Shown: positions 34,431 to 39,706 of the stretch, piece after piece
Position numbering within the stretch: the stretch's first letter is position 1
Layout of the letters: each line of letters starts with the position of its first letter
Assembly (NCBI GenBank): GCA_934254835.1
Contig: CAKQMI010000012.1
Location: 1 to 39,706, forward strand
Reading direction: 5' to 3'
DNA length: 39,706 bases
From: an uncultured Clostridia bacterium
GTDB taxonomy: Bacteria; Bacillota; Clostridia; Christensenellales; CAG-917
Position numbers and translations under genes: made by a program
The notes under the pieces: model-generated
Told to the model about the DNA's origin: nothing
What the model saw: the letters and a program-made list of their open reading frames with translations, nothing else
The model's database searches: none

Positions 34431-34618
34431 CCTTTCGGCAACAACGGAAGTAGCACCGGGAAAAGATAGAAATTATTATATTTATAGTCGGTTACACGGA
34501 AGTCAACGAAAAAGCATAAAAATTGTTGCGTGTGTATTTTGTATCTTAATTATTTTAAGCAAGAATTTTTTGCCGTTTACTTCCGCTTTTTTCTGTGCTA
34601 CAACGCTAAGCCGAAAGG
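34431..34618. repeat. Two-part inverted repeat flanking the HTH gene leader
   Basis: CCTTTCGGC (34431-34439) and GTAGCAC (34450-34456) are the reverse complements of GCCGAAAGG (34610-34618) and GTGCTAC (34595-34601), in matching order. CGGAAGT/ACTTCCG adds a third pair. The enclosed 140 bp contain no gene. It could be a long hairpin in the HTH gene leader or the ends of a tiny element. Confidence 0.55.
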
Positions 34619-34642
34619 AGAAAGATTCGGAAGTAATGCGGT

Positions 34643-36142
34643 TTATAGTCGCATTACAAGTCTGAAATCTTTAAGTCCGTAATACTCTCTGTTTTGTATC
34701 ACATACGGCATTTTTACGGTTTTGTCGTAAAAAGAAAAACCCTGACTTTCGTCAAGGTTTATCGTCTTTGGGGTGTTGTAGATAATAATCATTTTGTCGT
34801 CATACAACTGAATTTCTTTTATGAAGTAATTTATCAGTTGTAGCGGCTCTTTTTCAAGCGCGGATTTGTAATAATCAATTATTTGCTCTTTGGAAAGCCT
34901 GAACGCCGTTTGAGATTTTTCAATCGTCAATCGCTTTTCGATGTCGGTCAGTTTTTCTTCGAGTTCTCGCATACGTTTCATAACCGTTGCGCTTTGTCCG
35001 CCTAATTCTATGGCTTGCATAATGTTGTTTATCGTATTCTCGGTTTGGCGTTTCTCTTTTATGAGATTTGTCAGAACCGAGTTTTGTTTTATGCGGTTTT
35101 CCTGTACTTGCAGTAAATACGTTGCCATTTTATCTAATATTTCGGGGCGTTGCATTTGCTCGCATACGTTGTCAAGCACATATTTTTCGAGTATTTCTTT
35201 TCTTACTTGCGACTTCTTACAACCGCTTTGGTGTTTTCGTCCCAAACATTTGTAATAGCGTATTTTCTGTCCGTTTTTAGCCGTTCCGCATTCCGCAGAG
35301 ATAGGACTTCCGCAATATCCGCATTTAATTTTGTTGCGAAGTAAATACACGACTTCAACGCTACGAGTTCCGTATTTGTTGGTTTCGGTCTTTCGTCTTA
35401 CGTTTTCGTAAATTTCCGTCGGCACGATTTGCGGATACATATTCGTAAAAACTTCGTTGCCGTGTCTGTATATACCCGAATACTTTTCGTTTTTGAGTAT
35501 GTTATAGACGGTATTTCTCGCAAACTTTTTACCGCGATTGAAAATACCTCTTTCGGTAAGAGTTTTTATTATGTCTTTAACGTAAACGCCTTGCGCGTAT
35601 TGGTCGTAAATAAACCTTACTACTTCGGCTTTTTCTTCGTCAATCACGACTTTATGATTTTCTACTTTATAGCCGTAAATGATAGTTCCGCCCGTAAAGT
35701 TGCCTTTTTGTCTTGTTTCGTTCATTCCGCGCTTTACCTTTTGAGAAAGTTCGGCAGAGTAATATTCGGCGTAGCCCTCAATCATACTTTCGAGTATAAT
35801 CGCCTCGGGGCTGTCGGGAATATATTCGGTAGCGGAAACGACTTTAACGCCGTTGTCTTTAAGCGTTTTCTTGTGTTTCGTGGTTTCGTATTTATTGCGC
35901 GAAAACCTGTCGAATTTGTAAACGAGTACGATACTGAAATCGTGTTTTTTGCTATCTTCTATCATCTGACGGAAGTCGGGACGATTGTCGTTAGTACCCG
36001 TCATAGCGCGGTCTATATAAGTTCTTAAAATGAGTATGTCGTTGTTTTTCGCATACTCGTTGCATACACGGAGTTGTCCCTCTATGGACTGTTCCGTTTG
36101 GGTGTCGCTCGAATAACGAGCATAAATAACTGCTGTATTCAG
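34643..36142 (-). CDS. Large serine recombinase, CTG start
   Basis: 499 residues if started at CTG 36142. From that codon the frame reads NTAVIYARYSSDTQTEQSIEGQ, the standard N-terminus of the family with the catalytic serine at about residue 11. The first ATG, at 36004, would remove that serine and is therefore unlikely. Next come the resolvase motifs VYKFDRFSRN and SMIEGYAEYYSAELSQKVKRG, a recombinase domain (GYKVENHKVVIDEEKAEVVRFIYDQYAQG) and a zinc ribbon (CGYCG ... CLGRKHQSGC). A C-terminal coiled coil follows. It catalyses site-specific integration or excision through a serine-DNA intermediate. A stop lies five codons upstream, so no longer form exists. No clear Shine-Dalgarno sequence is seen. 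Confidence 0.85.
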   Translation of the reverse strand: MNTAVIYARYSSDTQTEQSIEGQLRVCNEYAKNNDILILRTYIDRAMTGTNDNRPDFRQMIEDSKKHDFSIVLVYKFDRFSRNKYETTKHKKTLKDNGVKVVSATEYIPDSPEAIILESMIEGYAEYYSAELSQKVKRGMNETRQKGNFTGGTIIYGYKVENHKVVIDEEKAEVVRFIYDQYAQGVYVKDIIKTLTERGIFNRGKKFARNTVYNILKNEKYSGIYRHGNEVFTNMYPQIVPTEIYENVRRKTETNKYGTRSVEVVYLLRNKIKCGYCGSPISAECGTAKNGQKIRYYKCLGRKHQSGCKKSQVRKEILEKYVLDNVCEQMQRPEILDKMATYLLQVQENRIKQNSVLTNLIKEKRQTENTINNIMQAIELGGQSATVMKRMRELEEKLTDIEKRLTIEKSQTAFRLSKEQIIDYYKSALEKEPLQLINYFIKEIQLYDDKMIIIYNTPKTINLDESQGFSFYDKTVKMPYVIQNREYYGLKDFRLVMRL

Positions 36143-36159
36143 TCTGATTTTGCGCTAAA

Positions 36160-36400
36160 TTCGCTTGTAAACGACTTGAAATATACTTTTGATTTCCCAA
36201 CCGATACACGCAGAAATTGACTTAAAACAACAATTTTCAAGCAATAAATTTCATCCCTGAAAAGACGGAAGCGGGTATCCCGCCTTCCCGTAACAAGTAA
36301 GCGAGACTGTAAAGTGAGTCTCGCTTCTTATCCTGTTCAAAAAAATAGGTCTTTTTCGCTCTCTTTGGCTCCACCCCTCAAACAGATTAGCGTTCGTAAT
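36160..36400. other. Spacer with two hairpins between recombinase and small HTH gene
   Basis: Contains GGAAG-CGGG/CCCG-CCTTCC (about 36268-36289) and a perfect 10-bp hairpin AAGCGAGACT-GTAAAGTG-AGTCTCGCTT (36299-36326). These may end the minus-strand HTH transcript or mark the recombinase site. No gene is visible. Confidence 0.5.
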
Positions 36401-36402
36401 TT

Positions 36403-36660
36403 CTATCCGCCATTTGATTTACGAGATTGTCGTTTGTGGTTGTCTGTGTAAACGATGATATTTCCGTTTTGTCGGTGTAATGAATTGTAACTCGGCGTTC
36501 GTTTAATCTGTCCAAATAGTTCCAAACAGGCAAGGTCGTCTTGTATCGTACGTTTGCTTACACCGAATTTTTTCGCCATGATTGCCACAAGAAATCTTCG
36601 CCCGCTTCGTCGCCGTATAAACTGTAAAAGTTCTTCCCGTCGCTTATTTTTATTGTTCAT
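36403..36660 (-). CDS. Small HTH DNA-binding protein
   Basis: 85 residues, basic. NKNKRREELLQFIRRRSGRRFLVAIMAKKFGVSKRTIQDDLACLELFGQIKR is a winged-helix HTH of the DeoR/HTH_11 type in its first 60 residues. AAGGAGG precedes ATG 36660; a longer in-frame ATG at 36729 is rejected because it precedes this strong site. It may regulate the recombinase or the element. Two AT-rich direct repeats lie just upstream of it. Confidence 0.7.
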   Translation of the reverse strand: MNNKNKRREELLQFIRRRSGRRFLVAIMAKKFGVSKRTIQDDLACLELFGQIKRTPSYNSLHRQNGNIIVYTDNHKRQSRKSNGG

Positions 36661-36930
36661 CAAAATCCTCCTTATTGTGATAATGAAATACCGCTTGCTT
36701 ATAAAGGACAGAGAGCGAATATTTTTCAAAACTTCTCTCTATATATCCATGGACAAAATCAAAGCAAAATCGGAACTATTTTAAAAATTTTCTTAATTTT
36801 TAAAATAAATATCTCTCATATATCCATAGACAATTTGAAGCCTAAATCGGGGGTATTTTAAAAATTTCCTAAAAAACTTATCTTCAGAAATCAAAAAAGC
36901 CGTTACATGTTACAGTAACGACTTTTCATT
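36661..36930. other. AT-rich non-coding region upstream of the small HTH gene
   Basis: Contains two 60-bp imperfect direct repeats (separate entry), the palindrome ATTTTAAAAATT-ttctt-AATTTTTAAAAT in the first, and a hairpin CGTTAC-ATGTTACA-GTAACG (36901-36920) flanked by AAAAG and CTTTT. No gene is visible. Confidence 0.55.
36735..36872. repeat. Two tandem iteron-like repeats, period about 77 bp
   Basis: 36735-36795 and 36812-36872 share CTCTC, ATATATCCAT(G/A)GACAA, AAATCGG and TATTTTAAAAATTT in the same order. Such repeats upstream of an HTH gene are candidates for operators or for an origin of replication or transfer. Confidence 0.65.
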
Positions 36931-36960
36931 CTTCTACAAAATCTCTACCAAATGCAGTTA
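36931..36960. repeat. Left direct repeat of the FRG/nuclease cassette
   Basis: CTTCTACAAAATCTCTACC then AAATGCAGTTA, matching 39043-39072 at 28 of 30 positions. On the minus strand it reads LTAFGRDFVEE followed by a stop. Confidence 0.8.
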
Positions 36961-37038
36961 ATTTACGGTTTTTTCGAAAACAAGGTAAATCTACTGATAT
37001 TCATTTATTAGGGAGTAAATGGAAAAAGCAACAATCAA

Positions 37039-37067
37039 TTGATATTGTTTGTTTTTTATGTTACTAT
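37039..37067 (+). promoter_or_regulatory. Promoter of the FRG/nuclease operon
   Basis: TTGATA (37039-37044), a 17-nt spacer and TACTAT (37062-37067). Confidence 0.6.
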
Positions 37068-37107
37068 ATAGATGTTAAATTTTCAAAGTAGCACGAAAGA
37101 GGTCTTT

Positions 37108-38412
37108 ATGTTTTTCTTTTTCTTCCAAGAGCAATTATATAATGATAAAATTATTCAACAAGCATTTAAGAAAATCTGTCTTGATAAGATGCTTATAGAC
37201 GGCTATTTCGATATGCGCAAATATGAGCAGGGCAAGATAGAACGTTTAGATTTATATGTTAAATTAAAAAAATGTAAATCCGATTTTGCAGACTTATTTA
37301 AAAGAGATTATCCTAAAAATCATGATGCGATAATGGGGTTATGGCATTCTATATCAGAGAACGGAGAAAAATTAAAAAATAACTCTACAGATTTTATTGA
37401 ATTAACTCTGGATGAGGCGGACGCTATCGTTTATTGGGTTTATCAAGTATTTGAGAAAAAAGATAGAGAAGAGATAACATCATATATTTTTGGTCAAGAA
37501 AAAGCATTGAACGGCATCGACTGTAAAATTGAGTATAAATGTGGAATACCATATAATTCAAAACGAATTGAAATAGCTGTTATTAACCATGTTTCTGATT
37601 TTTACTCAATTATAGCGGAAGAAAATATTCACGAAAGACTTTTTTATCGAGGACACTCGAATGCAAATTATTTTCTGTTACCTTCGCTTTTCAGGTCGAA
37701 AGCTCTTTTGACAAACGAAAGAAAAATGTATAATGAGCTTATGATTGAATGCCCGAATTATTTTCCTTATGGCTCGACTCATTTAGATAAACTTGTTGAA
37801 ATGCAACATTATGGCTTACCGACACGATTGCTGGATATAACCAGTAATCCATTAGTAGCTTTGTATTTTGCTTGTTCAGCGAATCCAGATAGTTTAGGAG
37901 AAATAATACTAATTTCCGCCGATGACGAATCAATTAAATATCCGAATAGCGATTGTGTTTCCATTTTAGCAAGTTTGCCATTGTTTTCGTATAAAGATCA
38001 AATTAAATTTTTTACAGCAGCAAAAACTTTAAATAAGGCCCAATTTAATAAACAGATAAGCAGACTTTTACATGAAGTAAAACAAGAAAAGCCGTCTTTT
38101 GAAGCTAAAGTCAATAATTCGGATTTATTAAGCAATTTTATCGTTTTGGCGCAAAAAAATAATCAAAGAGTAGTAAAACAAGATGGTGCATTTATAATCT
38201 GTGGATTAGAAGATTTTCAATGGTATTCTTATACTCGCGCACTATCACTCAATGAATTAAGATATCGTAGAAACGGTAAAACATTAGTTGTTATTGTAAA
38301 TGATAAAAGAAAAATCATGAAGGAACTTGCCACTTACGGAATAACCCAAGCAACCTTATTTCCCGAAATAGATGATGTTGCAGAGTATATCAAAAACAAA
38401 TATAATAAGTAA
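37108..38412 (+). CDS. FRG-domain protein
   Basis: 434 residues. The FRG domain is defined by LFYRGHSN (residues 178-185) and the block QHYGLPTRLLDITSNPLVALYF (233-254). The N-terminal 160 residues are helical and unrecognised. The C-terminal 150 residues are also unassigned. FRG-domain proteins occur in bacterial accessory regions and defence islands and their biochemistry is largely unknown; a nucleotide- or nucleic-acid-related role is only a guess. GAGG 5 nt before ATG 37108 sets the start, rather than ATG 37072. The gene is strikingly AT-rich compared with the chromosome, a sign of transfer. The nuclease gene follows after 31 nt. Confidence 0.85.
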   Translation: MFFFFFQEQLYNDKIIQQAFKKICLDKMLIDGYFDMRKYEQGKIERLDLYVKLKKCKSDFADLFKRDYPKNHDAIMGLWHSISENGEKLKNNSTDFIELTLDEADAIVYWVYQVFEKKDREEITSYIFGQEKALNGIDCKIEYKCGIPYNSKRIEIAVINHVSDFYSIIAEENIHERLFYRGHSNANYFLLPSLFRSKALLTNERKMYNELMIECPNYFPYGSTHLDKLVEMQHYGLPTRLLDITSNPLVALYFACSANPDSLGEIILISADDESIKYPNSDCVSILASLPLFSYKDQIKFFTAAKTLNKAQFNKQISRLLHEVKQEKPSFEAKVNNSDLLSNFIVLAQKNNQRVVKQDGAFIICGLEDFQWYSYTRALSLNELRYRRNGKTLVVIVNDKRKIMKELATYGITQATLFPEIDDVAEYIKNKYNK

Positions 38413-38443
38413 ATAAAATAATATAGAACACATCGGAGCATAT

Positions 38444-39037
38444 GTGCAAATGAAAAAAGGGACCTTATTAGAAGAATTAGTTTATAATGTGTTATTAGAA
38501 ATGACTGCAAACGAAAAACTTGCTTTTAAGTCCACGCAATGCAAAGTTTTTTTACATAAAAAATATTTTTCTAAAGATCGAGATGACTTTATTGAAACAG
38601 ATGTATCCATAGAAGTTTTTATTGAAAATGCCAATGAACCTTTTTTTATTTGGATATGGGAATGCAAAGATTATAAGAATGCGATTTCCGTCGATGATCT
38701 GGAAGAGTTTCATGCAAAACTTGAACAAATCGGCGCAGATAATACAAAAGGAACAATGATAACAGCTCAAGGATATTTTCAAACGGGAGCTATAAATTAT
38801 GCCAAAAATAAAAAAATAGGGCTCGCCCGAATACTTCCTGATGAACAGGTTGAATTTATATTTTGTCGTATGACTCCGGATATGATAGAAAGATTTATGC
38901 GTAAGAATAATTATCTGGGTGCTCTATCTCAAGAGTATTATAACTCCGTAATGCAGGATACTTTTATTTTAGATAAAATACAAAAATATTCTTCTTTACA
39001 AGATTATATTCTAAACGCAATTAACGAATTAAAATAG
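38444..39037 (+). CDS. Mrr-like restriction endonuclease (PD-(D/E)XK fold)
   Basis: 197 residues. ETDVSIEVFI (Asp53) and IWECKDY (Glu73, Lys75) form the D...ExK core. LEEFHAKLEQIGADNTKGTMITAQGYFQTGAINYAKNKKIGLARI is the typical Mrr/type IV restriction helix and strand with Gln113 at the family position. It probably cuts DNA, and type IV enzymes often recognise modified DNA. No separate DNA-binding domain is visible, so the partner may provide recognition. GTG 38444 has GGAG at 5-nt spacing; ATG 38450 is the alternative with 11-nt spacing. AT-rich and co-directional with the FRG gene. Confidence 0.8.
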   Translation: MQMKKGTLLEELVYNVLLEMTANEKLAFKSTQCKVFLHKKYFSKDRDDFIETDVSIEVFIENANEPFFIWIWECKDYKNAISVDDLEEFHAKLEQIGADNTKGTMITAQGYFQTGAINYAKNKKIGLARILPDEQVEFIFCRMTPDMIERFMRKNNYLGALSQEYYNSVMQDTFILDKIQKYSSLQDYILNAINELK

Positions 39038-39042
39038 TTAAT

Positions 39043-39072
39043 CTTCTACAAAATCTCTACAAAAAGCAGTTA
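39043..39072. repeat. Right direct repeat of the FRG/nuclease cassette
   Basis: 28 of 30 bases identical to 36931-36960. On the minus strand it reads LTAFCRDFVED followed by a stop. It starts 6 bp after the nuclease stop codon. Confidence 0.8.
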
Positions 39073-39234
39073 AAAATGTGCTGAAAATTAAAAGCAGCAA
39101 CAAACATCAAAAAATGCTCAAACAAAGCAAAAAGCCTGTATTACGGATAGAAAAGCGGTCAAACCACTGATTTTCCGACAATTCAGGCTGTTAGATATCA
39201 ATAAAGAATGACAGGCAACAAACGCAGAGCGAAA
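39073..39234. other. Spacer between the cassette and the right attachment repeat
   Basis: 160 bp, AT-rich, no gene on either strand. A short inverted pair AGCCTG...CAGGCT (39130-39189) encloses AAGCGGTC. It would be the right end of the island. Confidence 0.4.
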
Positions 39235-39290
39235 CTTGAAAACCGTTTGGGTGCAAGCCCACGGGGGTTCGAATCCCTCTTCCTCCGCCA
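39235..39290 (+). repeat. Right attachment repeat (tRNA-Ser 3' half)
   Basis: Exact 56-bp copy of 32372-32427. It lacks the 5' half of the tRNA and is not a functional tRNA gene. It marks the right junction of the island. Confidence 0.9.
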
Positions 39291-39346
39291 TTAGGGAATA
39301 ATACGAACCCTGACGATAAGTTAGTGTTCGTATTATTCTTTTCTAA
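39291..39346. repeat. Inverted repeat sharing the MITE end motif
   Basis: GAATAATACGAAC (39296-39308) and GTTCGTATTATTC (39326-39338) form a perfect 13-bp hairpin with a 17-nt loop, and outer TTAG/CTAA extend it. The same 13-mer is part of the terminal repeats of the element at 11270-11548. It follows the tRNA end, so it could also be the original tRNA terminator. Confidence 0.65.
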
Positions 39347-39393
39347 CGAATATTTCGGTATAAAAATCGATTCGGACGGCAAAAAGAAGAATC

Positions 39394-39422
39394 AGCCGGG
39401 CGTTTAATCGCTCGGCTTTTTC
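39394..39422 (+). terminator. Rho-independent terminator
   Basis: AGCCGGGCG-TTTAAT-CGCTCGGCT with one mismatch, followed by TTTTTCT. The preceding frame reads NEYFGIKIDSDGKKKNQPGV and then TAA (39385-39407 region), which could be the tail of a decayed gene. Confidence 0.7.
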
Positions 39423-39557
39423 TATGCTCAAAAATAGGTGCTTGCTATGAAAGACCGTATAACAGTTTTTCAATAGACATAACAATAAAGATACCGCTCC
39501 GGTTTTTTGCCTTTCGTCTTTGCCGAAAGGCTAATAAAAAACGGAGGTATATCCCAA

Positions 39558-39706
39558 ATGAAAAAAGTAGTTTACTCAATCAGAAAAGTTAGAAATTCTA
39601 ACGAAAAGTTATCCGGTCTCGGATTCATCAAGGGAGTTTTAACGCTCCCTTTTTTTATGCCGAATTACATTCTTATATCGACGGTAAAAAAAGAAACAAA
39701 CAGGAA
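39558..39706 (+). CDS. Small ORF, incomplete at the window edge
   Basis: Starts MKKVVYSIRKVRNSNEKLSG after a strong ACGGAGG site and stays open to the last base (49 codons). A terminator structure lies inside it at 39631-39657. Upstream, CCTTTCG-tctttgc-CGAAAGG (about 39510-39530) forms another hairpin. It may be a leader peptide with attenuator or the start of a real small gene. No family is recognised. Confidence 0.45.
   Translation, partial: MKKVVYSIRKVRNSNEKLSGLGFIKGVLTLPFFMPNYILISTVKKETNR
39631..39657 (+). terminator. Terminator structure inside the right-edge ORF
   Basis: AGGGAG-TTTTAACG-CTCCCT followed by seven T residues. Confidence 0.7.

Larger units (their letters stand above)
32428..39290. 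mobile_element. Integrated island in tRNA-Ser
   Basis: About 6.9 kb between the intact tRNA-Ser gene and the duplicated 3' half. The gene content is accessory: RNase III-like, HTH, serine recombinase, small HTH, FRG protein and Mrr-like nuclease. The last third is clearly richer in A and T than the chromosome. No tyrosine integrase, relaxase, capsid or replication protein is seen, so it is a small, probably non-autonomous or decayed element. Confidence 0.8.

Noticed and set aside
35991..36209. Separate small minus-strand gene upstream of the recombinase
   Set aside because: It is in another frame over the true recombinase N-terminus, which reads YARYSSD in the recombinase frame.
36735..36872. 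CRISPR array
   Set aside because: Only two long imperfect repeats with a single spacer-like gap; no cas genes in the window.
39235..39290. Second tRNA-Ser gene
   Set aside because: Only the 3' half is present, with no 5' acceptor strand or D arm, so it is an attachment repeat.
39312..39409. Gene fragment reading KLVFVLFFSNEYFGIKIDSDGKKK
   Set aside because: The frame runs through a perfect hairpin and the tRNA end without a start; kept only as a remark under the terminator.

Overview
The window looks like chromosome from a low-to-mid GC member of the Bacillota, probably an uncultured Clostridia-type gut lineage. Four things point there: strong GAGG/GGAGG ribosome binding sites, sigma-A promoters of TTGACA-N17-TATAAT type, a large-type (Alu-domain) SRP RNA at the left edge, and Gram-positive-style lipoproteins. 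No species is assigned. Window names such as gyrB, dnaB and murG rest on motifs read by eye.

Layout. Positions 1-32338 are ordinary chromosome. The 5' end of the SRP RNA runs off the left edge and is divergent from an Ig-like-repeat lipoprotein. Next come ileS, an rRNA-type methyltransferase and an RluA-type pseudouridine synthase joined by 1-base overlaps, then an acyl-CoA synthetase and a sugar-phosphate isomerase-like TIM barrel. An amino-sugar and envelope block follows: a GlmU-acetyltransferase/GlmM fusion, nagB, a diacylglycerol-kinase-like gene, galU, a membrane-anchored unknown and murG. After an alpha/beta hydrolase there is a DNA-topology and replication block: gyrB-gyrA-UPF0371, pepF with a small lipoprotein, and dnaB-recX. 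A second small lipoprotein, an M28-like peptidase and a tcdA-type E1-like enzyme complete it. A 279-bp MITE-like element sits just after the stop codon of nagB.

Positions 32339-39290 are an integrated island. It starts at a complete tRNA-Ser(UGA) gene and ends at an exact 56-bp copy of that gene's 3' half, running from the anticodon loop to CCA. A third, partial copy at 32579 suggests repeated insertion. The island is visibly AT-richer than the chromosome. It carries an RNase III/dsRBD protein, a sigma-region-4-like HTH protein, a large serine recombinase that appears to start at CTG, a small HTH protein with two iteron-like repeats upstream, and a two-gene cassette. That cassette pairs an FRG-domain protein with an Mrr-like PD-(D/E)XK nuclease. 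It is bracketed by 30-bp direct repeats matching at 28 of 30 positions, and it is my best candidate for an undescribed, probably defensive, system. Beyond the island (39291-39706) lie hairpins, a terminator and the start of a small ORF that contains its own terminator.

The most interesting chromosomal observations are a DnaB helicase with a roughly 100-residue acidic tail ending in an SSB-like DLPF tip, and the acetyltransferase-mutase fusion. That fusion would join two consecutive steps of UDP-GlcNAc synthesis.
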